DNA from: an uncultured Clostridium sp.
GTDB taxonomy: Bacteria > Bacillota > Clostridia > Oscillospirales > Ruminococcaceae
Assembly (NCBI GenBank): GCA_902490335.1
Contig: CABUDL010000002.1
Location: 1-64,000, forward strand
DNA length: 64,000 nucleotides
Direction of reading: 5' to 3'
Part shown: positions 33,136 through 42,492 of the stretch, in pieces
Layout: the number at the start of each line of letters is the position of its first letter
How positions within the stretch are numbered: the first letter of the stretch is position 1
Translations under genes and position numbers: made by a program
Notes under the pieces: model-generated
Databases searched by the model: none
Told to the model about the DNA's origin: nothing
Seen by the model: only the letters and a program-made list of their open reading frames with translations

Positions 33136-34150
33136 GCTCGTTCACCTCTTTATCCATGATAAAAGTTTCGTCGGTTTCGTCCTCCTGGTCGGCGACCGAG
33201 GCAAGCACCTGCCCAAAGCTATCCGAGCGTCCGCTCAAAAAGTCGTTGATGTAGCGGTAGGTCCTCTTGACCGGTTTAAAGCCGGGACTCAGCGACATAA
33301 AGCCGTGCAGGGCATCGTGGATGCGGTGAATCTCGACGTCGTTGCCAAATTCCCGCAGCTTTTCGCCGTAGGCTTCTCCCTCGTCACGCAGCGGGTCAAA
33401 TTCGGCGGTGATAATCAAGGTGCGCGGCTGGTCGCTCAAGTCGCTGCACAGGATGGGCGCATAGTAAGGGTTTTGCAGGTCCTCGTCGCTCGAGCGGTAG
33501 AGCGCCATGTAATCGACCATCCGCTTGGAGGTCAGCAGGTAACCCTTGCCGTTGGTGCGCACCGACTCGAAGGGAGAATTTTCTGTGTGGTCGTTGTTGG
33601 TGGCAGGGTAGAGTAAAATCTGTTGGTGCGGGAGAAATTCTCCGCGGTCGCGCGCCATCAGCGAGACCACAGCAGCCAGATTGCCGCCGGCGCTGTCGCC
33701 AATCAGGGTGATTTGGTCGGGCGTGATGCCCAGCAGGTCGCTGTGGGTGAACAGCTCCCTGGCGGCAAGGTAACAGTCTTCGGGACCGGCAGGGAAGCGG
33801 TGTTCCGGCGCAAGTCGATAGTCCACCGACACCACCGTGTGGCGGGTCAGCCGCGCCATGTCGGTGCAGACCTTGTCATAGGAGTCGATGTTGCCGGTAA
33901 CCCAGCCGCCGCCGTGGAAGAACAGCAGCACCGGAAAAGGTCCCTGGGTTTCGGGCGCAAAGATGCGCACCGGGATTTCGTGGTCGCCTGCGTTGATTTC
34001 GTGGTCCCATATCTTGTAGGACGGGCGCAGCACATGAGGGTGTGCTGCGTTGACCACCGTGCGCTGGAGGCGGTAGCCATTTTTCTTGTCCAGAAGCTCG
34101 GGGTAGGAAAGCGCCTTTAATGCGGCGCGCATGAAAGAATTGATAGCCAT
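33128..34150 (-). CDS. alpha/beta hydrolase (HSL family esterase)
   Basis: A 340-residue hormone-sensitive-lipase-type esterase. The oxyanion motif HGGG is at 79-82 and the nucleophile motif GDSAGG at 151-156 (Ser153). The catalytic Asp is in AEFDPLRDEG and His in DALHGFM. It is soluble, without a signal peptide. ATG 34150 has AAAAGGATGG upstream. As first gene of the operon with the acyltransferase, it may act on the same acyl ester. Confidence 0.9.
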   Translation of the reverse strand: MAINSFMRAALKALSYPELLDKKNGYRLQRTVVNAAHPHVLRPSYKIWDHEINAGDHEIPVRIFAPETQGPFPVLLFFHGGGWVTGNIDSYDKVCTDMARLTRHTVVSVDYRLAPEHRFPAGPEDCYLAARELFTHSDLLGITPDQITLIGDSAGGNLAAVVSLMARDRGEFLPHQQILLYPATNNDHTENSPFESVRTNGKGYLLTSKRMVDYMALYRSSDEDLQNPYYAPILCSDLSDQPRTLIITAEFDPLRDEGEAYGEKLREFGNDVEIHRIHDALHGFMSLSPGFKPVKRTYRYINDFLSGRSDSFGQVLASVADQEDETDETFIMDKEVNELE

Positions 34151-34352
34151 AAAAAAGATACCATCCTTTTGCTTGGTTGACTCGTTGGAAGCTCCTGTCC
34201 TTTGACAGAGAGCGTGGGGTTTCTTTTCTATATTATAGCGGATAACGGGCGCAAAACAAAGCATCATTTCCCATCTGTTTTGAAAAATTTAGCAACATTG
34301 CTCTATTTTCGGGCAAGGGGTGTAAAAATAGTGTAAAAAGGCGTCGGAAGGT

Positions 34353-34381
34353 TTGAAAGATACACGCGGATGCTGTATAAT
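34353..34381 (+). promoter_or_regulatory. promoter of the cysteine desulfurase gene
   Basis: TTGAAA (34353-34358) and TATAAT (34376-34381), spacer 17 bp. The expected transcript start near 34388 makes the ATG at 34390 almost leaderless and favours the downstream TTG at 34459. Confidence 0.75.
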
Positions 34382-34458
34382 GAAAAAGTATGTATCCTTT
34401 TTTAAAAGGAAGGACCGGAAACGAAAGAGAACAAACTGATAGAGGGAAGTGTGCGTTT

Positions 34459-35598
34459 TTGCCGGACGAAATTTATTATGACAACAGTGCGACGACCAGG
34501 ACGCGGGAGGAATCCGCAAAGCTGGTCTATGAGATGCTGACCGATTGCTACGGAAACCCTTCTTCGCTGCACCGCAGAGGATTTTTGGCGCAGCAGCGGA
34601 TGGACAAGGCAAGGGAGCAGACAGCGGCAACGCTGGGCTGTCAAAGCGGGGAAATCTATTTTACCAGCGGCGGCACCGAAGCGGACAACATCGCCATCCT
34701 GGGAGCGGCAAGAGCGCAGCAGCGGATGGGCAAGAAAATCGTTACCACCGCCATCGAACACGATGCGGTGCTCAATACGGTAAAATTTCTGGAAGGGGAA
34801 GGCTGGGAAATCGTTCGCTTAAAGCCGGACCGGGAAGGAAAAATCACAGCGCAGCAGGTGCTGGATGCGGTGGACAATCAGACGGTGCTGGTATCCATGA
34901 TGGCGGTCAACAATGAGGTGGGCAGCGTTCTGCCGGTGGCACAGGTCAGCCGGCTGCTGCGCAAGGAATATCCGCGGGTGCTGCTGCACTGTGATGCGGT
35001 GCAGGCGTGGTGCAAACAGCCGCTGCGTCTGGGCAAGGCGCTGGATGTGGACTTTCTGTCGGTCAGCGGGCATAAAATCTATGCGCCCAAGGGCTGCGGT
35101 GCGCTGTACGTCAAAAAGGGCAGCCGCCTGCGCCCTGTCAGCTTTGGCGGCGGGCAGGAAAAGAATATCCGACCGGGCACCGAAGGGATTGCCAATCTGT
35201 GCGCGATGGGTCTGTCTGCCCAGCTGCTGACCGCAGAATCGGCGGAAAACCACAGCAGAGTGACCTTGATTCGGGATGCGCTTTTGGAAGGTTTGACAAA
35301 ATTGCCCGACATCTGCATCAATTCCCCTGCCGATGCGACACCCTATATTTTGAACTTTTCCGCATTGGGTGTCCGTTCGGAGATCATGCTGCATTTTCTG
35401 GAGGAAAAAGGCATCTATGTTTCCAGCGGTTCTGCCTGTGCAAAAGGCGGAGCCAGCCACGTTTTGCAGGCGATGGGTCTGGAACGGGAGCGCGCGGACA
35501 GCGCCATCCGCTTAAGCTTTGGGCGTTATAATACCCCAGAGCAGGTGCCGCTTTTCCTGGAGGCGCTGGAGGAAGGACTCAAACGCTTCCGCCGCTAA
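34459..35598 (+). CDS. cysteine desulfurase (NifS/IscS-like)
   Basis: A 379-residue PLP enzyme releasing sulfur from cysteine for thio-modification and Fe-S assembly. PLP Lys206 lies in SVSGHKIYAPKG and the persulfide Cys327 in SSGSACAKGG. The N-terminus IYYDNSATTRT is the family start. TTG 34459 follows GAGGGAAG by 9 bases and leaves a normal leader from the promoter at 34353; ATG 34390 is the alternative. thiI follows after 54 bp, so the pair likely makes 4-thiouridine in tRNA. Confidence 0.9.
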   Translation: MPDEIYYDNSATTRTREESAKLVYEMLTDCYGNPSSLHRRGFLAQQRMDKAREQTAATLGCQSGEIYFTSGGTEADNIAILGAARAQQRMGKKIVTTAIEHDAVLNTVKFLEGEGWEIVRLKPDREGKITAQQVLDAVDNQTVLVSMMAVNNEVGSVLPVAQVSRLLRKEYPRVLLHCDAVQAWCKQPLRLGKALDVDFLSVSGHKIYAPKGCGALYVKKGSRLRPVSFGGGQEKNIRPGTEGIANLCAMGLSAQLLTAESAENHSRVTLIRDALLEGLTKLPDICINSPADATPYILNFSALGVRSEIMLHFLEEKGIYVSSGSACAKGGASHVLQAMGLERERADSAIRLSFGRYNTPEQVPLFLEALEEGLKRFRR

Positions 35599-35652
35599 AC
35601 AGACAGAAGTTTGGATTGATTTTATTGTTACTTACCCAAAAGGAGTTCATTT

Positions 35653-36828
35653 ATGAAAGAAGTTATTTTGCTTAAAAACGGCGAGATTGCCCTGAAGGGA
35701 CTCAACCGTCACGCCTTTGAGGACCGCCTGATTAAAAACGCACGCCGCAAGCTGATGCCGGTGGGAGAATTTCAGTTTAAAAAGGCGCAGTCCACCATCT
35801 ATGTGGAGCCGCAGAGCGAGGATTATGATTTAGACGAGGCAGTGGACCGCCTGCAAAAGGTGTTTGGCATTGCCGCTTTGACCCGCGCCTGCGTGGTGGA
35901 GAAGGATTTTGAGCTGATCTGCCGCACCGCAGCCGAGTACCTGAAGGAGGAACTGGAGGGTGCTGCCACCTTTAAGGTGGAGGCAAAACGTTCGGACAAA
36001 AGCTTCCCGATGAAGTCGCCGGAAATCTGCGCCGGAGTGGGCGAGTACCTGCTCGAGCAGTACCCGCATTTGCAGGTGGACGTTCACCAGCCGGATGTAG
36101 TGGTGATGGTGGAGGTGCGCGACTATGCGGCATACATCCACGGCAGCCAGATCAAGGGCGCGGGCGGTATCCCGGTGGGCAGCGGCGGCAAGGCGATGCT
36201 GCTGATTTCCGGCGGCATCGACAGCCCGGTAGCGGGATATATGATGGCAAAACGAGGACTGGAGATCAGTGCCATCCACTTTGTTTCCCCTCCGTACACC
36301 TCCGAGCGCGCCAAGCAGAAGGTCATTGACTTAGCACAGAAGATGTGCTCCTACTGCGGACGCATCAAGCTGCACATCGTTCCCTTCACCGAAATCCAGG
36401 AAGCCATCCGCGACCAGTGCCCGGAGGACCTGTTCACCATCATCATGCGCCGTTATATGATGAAGATTGCCTGCCGCGTGGCAAGGCTCAACGAGTGTGA
36501 AGCGCTCATCACCGGCGAGAGCGTCGGTCAGGTTGCCAGCCAGACCATTCAGGCGATCGCCTGCACCAATGAGGTCTGTGATATGCCGGTCCTGCGTCCG
36601 GTCATCGGCATGGACAAGGATGAAATCGTGCTGATTTCCCGCAAGATCGACACCTTTGAAACCTCCATCCTGCCGTATGAGGACTGCTGCACCGTCTTTA
36701 CACCAAAGCATCCGCGCACCAAGCCGCAGCTGAAGTTTGTAAAATATGCCGAGGAGCAGATGGACAGCGAGCAGTTAATCCAGCGGGCAATCGACGGCAT
36801 CGAGCTGCTGAGCATCTCCAATTCCTAG
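35653..36828 (+). CDS. thiI: tRNA 4-thiouridine synthase
   Basis: A 391-residue ThiI with N-terminal ferredoxin-like/THUMP domains (about 1-165) and a PP-loop ATPase (ISGGIDSPVAGYMMAKRG, about 180-200). It uses sulfur from the preceding desulfurase to make s4U8 in tRNA. It ends without a rhodanese domain, as in most Firmicutes. ATG 35653 follows AAAAGGAGTTCATTT. Confidence 0.95.
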   Translation: MKEVILLKNGEIALKGLNRHAFEDRLIKNARRKLMPVGEFQFKKAQSTIYVEPQSEDYDLDEAVDRLQKVFGIAALTRACVVEKDFELICRTAAEYLKEELEGAATFKVEAKRSDKSFPMKSPEICAGVGEYLLEQYPHLQVDVHQPDVVVMVEVRDYAAYIHGSQIKGAGGIPVGSGGKAMLLISGGIDSPVAGYMMAKRGLEISAIHFVSPPYTSERAKQKVIDLAQKMCSYCGRIKLHIVPFTEIQEAIRDQCPEDLFTIIMRRYMMKIACRVARLNECEALITGESVGQVASQTIQAIACTNEVCDMPVLRPVIGMDKDEIVLISRKIDTFETSILPYEDCCTVFTPKHPRTKPQLKFVKYAEEQMDSEQLIQRAIDGIELLSISNS

Positions 36829-36984
36829 CGCAGGGAGAAAAGCCGTTTTGCCCAAAGAGCGGAAAAGAGCCTTACCAAAGGGAAAAAGCAGGATTTACCG
36901 CTTGAAACCGTGGGACATTTGTATTATGATTTCCTTAAAAGAAACTGTGACTATAACCAAAGCAGCAAAATTGAGGTGGATACA

Positions 36985-39900
36985 TTGAAAGTTTATATCG
37001 TTGGGGTGGATACCGGCAGTCCGTCGGGACTTTTGGCATCCCCTTATATGGAAAAGGAGCTGAACGTGCTGGGCTACCAGGTCGAACAGTTTCCTGTAAA
37101 GGATGCCGACAGCCTGATGCAGGCGCTGATGCAGTGCGCCCAGCCGGATGCGCTGATCCTGTGCCCGCTGAGCGGAAATTTGCAGGCGGACGCTGCCTGC
37201 ATCCATTCCGCTGCTCAGGTGTGCCAGAAGCCGCTGGCGCTCAATCCCGGGGTGGCAGCGCATCTGGTCAAGCGCGCCAAGCTCTCCGAGCAGCAAGCCG
37301 AACAGCTTGCCTGCCTGCCGCAGGATGCCAGGGTTTTCCCCTGCCATCAGTCGGCTCTGCCGGGCTTTGAGGTTTCGGGCGGCGGGTTCCACATCGTTGC
37401 TCTGCCCAGCGACCAGCAGGAGCAGACCAGCCTGTTTTTCGGCTACCTGTTCCAGATTTTGAAAAAAGCAAGCAACACCCCCTGCTGTGTCCGTGTGGCA
37501 AGGGTGATGGAATTAAACGCCGGACAGGTGGAAGCTGCACTGGAGGACCTGCTTGCAGCGCAGCACCCATGTGTGGCAGTATACGCCAAGCGTTCGGAGG
37601 TCATCGTGCGCATCTGTGATAACGTCGAGGACCGCCAGCAGGCAGCACAAAACTGCAACGCCGCACTCAAGACAGTGGAGGAGCGGTTGGGCAGCTGCAT
37701 CTACGGAATCGACGTCAACAGCATCGAGCACGCGGTAGCGGCAAGGTGCGCACAGAAAAATATCCGTCTGGCGTTTGCCGAGTCCGGTTCCTCCGGTCTT
37801 GCAGCCAAACGTTTTTCCAATGCAGACAGCGAGGGCAAGCTGGTATTTTCCACCTATTCCTGCCGCCCGGAGCAGATGGATTTGGAAAAACTGGGAATCA
37901 ATGAGAAGATTGGAAAGACCTTTGGACCGGTCAGCGCAAATGTTGCCGCTGCGCTGGCGCTGGGAGCCTCCAAGCAGAAGGAAAAGGAGCTGCTGGGCTT
38001 GAGCATCAGCCTGCCCAACTCCTCCTTTAAAAGCAGGAAGGCGTACATTGCCGCTGTGCTGGACGGAGTGTGCATGATGGAGGAGCTGGATGCCGGAGCC
38101 TACCATTCACTGACCCAGATGACAGCGGACGCAGTTGCGCGACTGTTTAATTTGGCGCGCAAGATGCTGGAAAGCTACCCGCAGCCGCCGCAGGGCAGCT
38201 GTGATGCCGAGCAGGCGGTGCTGCAGGGAATGGACGTAGTTCCCCATGCCCAGCCGGCAGCGGTGCAGATGCCGCAGAGCCAGCCAGCAGCCGGACACCG
38301 CAAAAAAGGCAAAAAGGCGCAGCCAAAGGAGCAGCCGCAGCAGAACCAGCCGGCGCCCAAAGCACCCAAAGGTATCAAGGGGATTTTCTACCGCATCTTC
38401 CCAAACCGGGACGACAGCACATTTGATAAGGTACGAAAGATTTTGCTGTGGGTCTGCCTGTGTGTCTTTATCGGCTCGATGACCTATCTGATAGATTTTG
38501 GCGCACAGAACAAAAAATCGCAGGAGAACATCGCAAGCCTGCAAAGCCAGATGGAAAAAGCCGAGCAGGATGTGGCAGAGGGTAAGATCAACGCCTCCAA
38601 TATCGAGGGCTATCCCAACGATTACCTGCCGAAGTTCTACCCGTTCTATCTGGAGAACGACGACATCAAGGGCTGGCTGAAGATTGACGGCACCAACATC
38701 AACTTCCCGGTGGTGCAGACCTCGGACAACGACTACTACCACCGCCTTGGCTTCAATGAGGAGTACGACTACTACGGTACGCCGTACATCGACTGGGAGG
38801 CAGATGTCAAAAAGCCCAGCACCAACATCACCATCTACGGACATAACATCCGAAACGACGGTCAGATGTTCAACGACCTGACCAAGTATAAACAGCTCTC
38901 CTTCTACAAGGAGCATCCGCTGGTCACCTTTGACAGCGTGTATAAGACAGGAACCTATAAAATCTTTGCCGCCTTCATCACCAACAACCTTGCAGAGCAT
39001 GACAATGGCAATACCTTTCATTATAACGCCTTTGTCGATGCCAAGGACGAGGCGGACTTCAACAACTTTGTCAATGAGGTCAAGCGCCGCAGCATCTTTG
39101 ACACTCCGATTGATGTGGAATACGGGGACGAACTGCTGACCCTGTCCACCTGTACCTATGAATTTAAGGATGCGCGCTTTGTTTTGGTAGCGCGCAGGGT
39201 GCGGGACGGAGAGGACACCAAGGTGGATGTCGAGCAGGCAGTGGTCAACGACGACGCTTACTATCCGGCAGTCTACGCAGGTGCGGCAGAGTACGCCAAA
39301 AAGCTGGGCAAGGTCAAGAGCATCACCATCGACGGTCAGCGGGAAATCACACTGGAGGTTGGACAGACCGCGACCCTGACCGCTTCGGTCAAACCGGCGG
39401 ATGCACCAATCAAGACCTGCAGCTGGGATTCGAGCAATACCTCGGTGGCTACCATCGACAGCAGCACCGGCGTGGTGACAGCGGTTGGCGCCGGTACCAC
39501 CCAGATTACCGCTTCGGCGGATGACGGCGGCTTTGTCGATAACATCACCGTTACCGTAAAGGGAAATGGACTGGAGCTTAAAGGCATCTCGCTGAGCTCG
39601 ACGGCATTGAATATGAAGCCGCAGGAGGCTGCGACCCTCAAGGCAATCTTTGACCCGGAAGGAGCGCAGGCAAGCCTGAGCTGGAAGAGCAGCGATGAGA
39701 GCATCGTCCGCGTCAGCGGAAACGGAACCTCTGCCCAGCTGACGGCAGTCAACGCAGGTTCGGCACAGGTGACCGTTTCTTCTTCCGATGGCAAATTCAC
39801 CGCCTCCTGCCAGATTACCGTCTCCACCTCCTCTCAGGAGGCGCCGGGCATCGTCTTTGCACAGACCAACATGAGCCTGACGGTGGGTCAGCCGCAGGAC

Positions 39901-40791
39901 ATCAGCCTGACCATCACGCCAAGCGGCGCAGATGTGGGCAAAATCAGCTGGAACGCCAGCAGCGACGCCATCTCGGTACAGGAAGGATACAGCGGTACCG
40001 ATGTGGTGGTCACCGGTGTGAAAGCAGGAACAGCGGTACTGACCGCCTCCACCGAGAGCGGATTGCAGGCAAGCTGCACCATCACCGTCAAGGAGGAAGG
40101 CAGCACCGACACCACCGGACAGGTCAAGCTGAGCGTCAGCCCGCTGGTGCTCAATGCCGGCGAAGAAGGGCAGCTGCAATATGCGGTGGACCCTTCCGGC
40201 ACACAGCTTACCTTTACTTCCAGTGACCCGCGCATTGCCGATGTCAACGACAAAGGATATGTGACCACCATCATCCACCTCGACCAGACCACCGATGTCA
40301 CCATCACCGTCAAAACTGCCGATGGCAAAGCTTCGGCACAGACGACCGTGACGGTTATGGCAGCCGGCGGCGGCTCGTCGCAGGGCAGTCAGCAGGGTGG
40401 TCAGACACAGGGACAGAACCAGAATCAGGGCTCTTCGCAGGAACAGGGAGCACAGGCTGACCTGGGACTGTACTCGGAAAGCAGCTGGGAATCGGTTGAG
40501 GTCGGCTACACCAAGCTTCTGCCGCTGCACGTCGGCTTGGCAGAAGGGGATGTCACCATCAAGTGCAGCTCCAGTGACCGCAGCATCGCGCAGGTGGACA
40601 ACGAAGGAATGGTCACCGGCGTAGGTCCAGGCAGTGCGACCATCACCATCACCGCCACCGACAACAACACCGGAGATTATCAAACCATCACCGTTGAGAT
40701 CGAGGTTGAAGGCAGCGGATTCGGATATGGAACCAGCGACCCGCAGCCGGACGAGGAGGAAAACTCCCGCGGCTCCGGTGAAAGAGGATAA
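36985..40791 (+). CDS. CinA-like/class B sortase/BIG2 fusion protein
   Basis: A 1268-residue protein with a rare domain order. Residues 1-400 resemble a degenerate CinA: a MoCF-like part, the KOW-like PCVAVYAKRSEVIVRI region, and AESGSSGLAAKRF in place of the usual AESCTGG. After a Lys/Gln/Pro linker a transmembrane helix lies at about 485-508. A class B sortase domain follows, with His620, Cys723 (in LSTCTYEF) and Arg737 as candidate catalytic residues. At least four BIG2/Ig-like repeats then run to the C-terminus, broken by a Gln/Gly-rich linker. TTG 36985 follows GAGGTGG; earlier in-frame starts lack a ribosome site. The CinA part would be cytoplasmic and the sortase extracellular. No LPXTG-like anchor is present. 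Confidence 0.85.
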   Translation: MKVYIVGVDTGSPSGLLASPYMEKELNVLGYQVEQFPVKDADSLMQALMQCAQPDALILCPLSGNLQADAACIHSAAQVCQKPLALNPGVAAHLVKRAKLSEQQAEQLACLPQDARVFPCHQSALPGFEVSGGGFHIVALPSDQQEQTSLFFGYLFQILKKASNTPCCVRVARVMELNAGQVEAALEDLLAAQHPCVAVYAKRSEVIVRICDNVEDRQQAAQNCNAALKTVEERLGSCIYGIDVNSIEHAVAARCAQKNIRLAFAESGSSGLAAKRFSNADSEGKLVFSTYSCRPEQMDLEKLGINEKIGKTFGPVSANVAAALALGASKQKEKELLGLSISLPNSSFKSRKAYIAAVLDGVCMMEELDAGAYHSLTQMTADAVARLFNLARKMLESYPQPPQGSCDAEQAVLQGMDVVPHAQPAAVQMPQSQPAAGHRKKGKKAQPKEQPQQNQPAPKAPKGIKGIFYRIFPNRDDSTFDKVRKILLWVCLCVFIGSMTYLIDFGAQNKKSQENIASLQSQMEKAEQDVAEGKINASNIEGYPNDYLPKFYPFYLENDDIKGWLKIDGTNINFPVVQTSDNDYYHRLGFNEEYDYYGTPYIDWEADVKKPSTNITIYGHNIRNDGQMFNDLTKYKQLSFYKEHPLVTFDSVYKTGTYKIFAAFITNNLAEHDNGNTFHYNAFVDAKDEADFNNFVNEVKRRSIFDTPIDVEYGDELLTLSTCTYEFKDARFVLVARRVRDGEDTKVDVEQAVVNDDAYYPAVYAGAAEYAKKLGKVKSITIDGQREITLEVGQTATLTASVKPADAPIKTCSWDSSNTSVATIDSSTGVVTAVGAGTTQITASADDGGFVDNITVTVKGNGLELKGISLSSTALNMKPQEAATLKAIFDPEGAQASLSWKSSDESIVRVSGNGTSAQLTAVNAGSAQVTVSSSDGKFTASCQITVSTSSQEAPGIVFAQTNMSLTVGQPQDISLTITPSGADVGKISWNASSDAISVQEGYSGTDVVVTGVKAGTAVLTASTESGLQASCTITVKEEGSTDTTGQVKLSVSPLVLNAGEEGQLQYAVDPSGTQLTFTSSDPRIADVNDKGYVTTIIHLDQTTDVTITVKTADGKASAQTTVTVMAAGGGSSQGSQQGGQTQGQNQNQGSSQEQGAQADLGLYSESSWESVEVGYTKLLPLHVGLAEGDVTIKCSSSDRSIAQVDNEGMVTGVGPGSATITITATDNNTGDYQTITVEIEVEGSGFGYGTSDPQPDEEENSRGSGERG

Positions 40792-40812
40792 TTTTCTGCC
40801 GTTTTTATTACA

Positions 40813-40870
40813 AAAGAACAGCCGCATCCGGCTGCACCAATGGTGTAACCGGATGCGGCTGTTCTTTTTT
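40813..40870 (+). terminator. terminator after the sortase fusion gene
   Basis: AAAGAACAGCCGCATCCGG and CCGGATGCGGCTGTTCTTT are perfect 19-bp arms, followed by T residues. Confidence 0.9.
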
Positions 40871-41062
40871 CGGCTTTTTAGCCAAGGAGTGAGGAAGGAA
40901 TTTATAAAGCATTTTCTTTATTTATATTGAATAGCACTAAGCGTTTACTATACATTTTAGCATAACTACTAATTTTAATGAATATATATTGATTTATTTT
41001 AGGAATATGTTAAGATTCCTCTTAAGAGCAACAAAAATGATGATGAGGGGGAAGATTTTATT

Positions 41063-42421
41063 ATGGACACAGCTTACAGCAGAAAGGAAATCCGCAAGGA
41101 GATATTTGCCTTAATTTTGCCGATTATCATGGAGAACGTTTTTCAGGTTTCTGCCAGCCTGGTCACCGTTGCGATGATTGGACGGTTGTCACCTCTGGAC
41201 ATTTCCGCACAGGGAATCGTCATGCGAATTACCGAAACCTTAAACTCGCTGTTTCGCGGGGTTGCCATTGGCTCCACCGTTTATATCGCCAAGGCGTATG
41301 GCGCAAAAAGCATGGACCAGTGTTTTAAGGTCTTTAAGCAAACCCTCATCTCCGCTGTGCCGATGGCGATTCTGTTCGGCTCGGTCCTGTTTGCACTTCC
41401 TACTCAGTTTTTGCGCATCCTGACCGACAGCAGCGAGCTGCTGACCGTCGGCGCCGGTTATATGAGATTGACGGTAATGGGTCTGCCGTTTGTTGCCATC
41501 ATGGCGCTGGTGACCTCGGCATTTCAGGGACACAGCAACACCAAGACCCCGATGATGATTGCGATGCTGGTCAACATCAGCAATATCGTTTTAGGATATG
41601 TTCTCATCTTCGGCATTGGCGGCATCGGCGGCTTTGGTATCTACGGAGCGGCGGCAGCGCTGACAATGGCGCAGGCAATCGGTGCAATCACCGGTCTGGT
41701 TTTGCTGTTTAAAGGTCCTTACAAGGTCTTTTCTGCCGAGCAGCTCAAGGAAAAGATTTTCCACTACGACTGGAAATGTATCAAGGACGTTTATTCCACC
41801 GGTATTCCGGCTGCAATCGAAAACTTTTTCTGGCAGTTTTCTGCCATCATTATGAGCCGTGCCATCCTGACCTACGGCGAGGTCAGCTTTTCTGCCTACC
41901 AGATTGGATTGCAGGCAGAGTCGATTTCCGGCATGGCGACCTTCGGCTTTGGTGTGGCGGCAACCACCTTGTCCGCAAAAGCCATCGGAATGCGCGATGC
42001 CGACCTGTTCCGCAGCTACTTTAAGGAGGACGTCTGGCTGTGTACGGTCATCAGCATCTTCACCTCCCTTTCGCTGATTTTGATGCCGGGCATCTTTATG
42101 TCGATGATGACCAACAACGCCGATATTCAAAAGATAGGGATTGTCTATGTGTTCATCATGGGCTTCATCCAAATCCCGCAGAACCTGTCGGGTATCCTGA
42201 GCAAAACGCTGCTTGCTTCCGGTTATAAAAACACCCCTATGATCGTTTCCTTTGTAGGCATCTGGCTGATCCGCATCCCGCTGGCTCTGCTGGTGACCTA
42301 TGTTTTGAAATGGGACGTATTCTTTATCTGGCTGTGTATCGCACTCGACCAGATTGCACGCTTTATCATCAACATCTGCATCATGAAGCGCAAGAAGGTT
42401 TTGCAGACCGCAGTCCGCTAA
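41063..42421 (+). CDS. MATE family efflux transporter
   Basis: A 452-residue MATE exporter with 12 predicted helices. It begins IFALILPIIMENVFQVSASLVTVAMIGRLSPLDISAQGI, diagnostic for the NorM/DinF-like class, and repeats the motif at helix 7 (GIPAAIENFFWQFSAIIMSRAIL). It is distinct from the first MATE protein. In the 190 bp upstream TTAAG-N6-CTTAA (41010-41025) is a short inverted repeat close to the start. Confidence 0.9.
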   Translation: MDTAYSRKEIRKEIFALILPIIMENVFQVSASLVTVAMIGRLSPLDISAQGIVMRITETLNSLFRGVAIGSTVYIAKAYGAKSMDQCFKVFKQTLISAVPMAILFGSVLFALPTQFLRILTDSSELLTVGAGYMRLTVMGLPFVAIMALVTSAFQGHSNTKTPMMIAMLVNISNIVLGYVLIFGIGGIGGFGIYGAAAALTMAQAIGAITGLVLLFKGPYKVFSAEQLKEKIFHYDWKCIKDVYSTGIPAAIENFFWQFSAIIMSRAILTYGEVSFSAYQIGLQAESISGMATFGFGVAATTLSAKAIGMRDADLFRSYFKEDVWLCTVISIFTSLSLILMPGIFMSMMTNNADIQKIGIVYVFIMGFIQIPQNLSGILSKTLLASGYKNTPMIVSFVGIWLIRIPLALLVTYVLKWDVFFIWLCIALDQIARFIINICIMKRKKVLQTAVR

Positions 42422-42439
42422 AAAGTCTGACAGCACAAA

Positions 42440-42475
42440 AAAACAGGCAGGAGATACACTCTCCTGCCTGTTTTG
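42440..42475. terminator. bidirectional terminator
   Basis: AAAACAGGCAGGAG and CTCCTGCCTGTTTT pair perfectly. It lies between the MATE gene and the convergent lepA. Confidence 0.9.
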
Positions 42476-42492
42476 TATGCAAAGGAAAAAGA

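Noticed and set aside
36910..36984. GTG start 25 codons upstream for the sortase fusion
   Set aside because: No ribosome site there, while TTG 36985 follows GAGGTGG and begins the conserved strand KVYIVGVD.
38107..40827. A 906-codon open frame on the minus strand opposite the sortase fusion gene
   Set aside because: It mirrors the plus-strand codons of a gene with clear domains, has no recognisable domain itself and no ribosome site.
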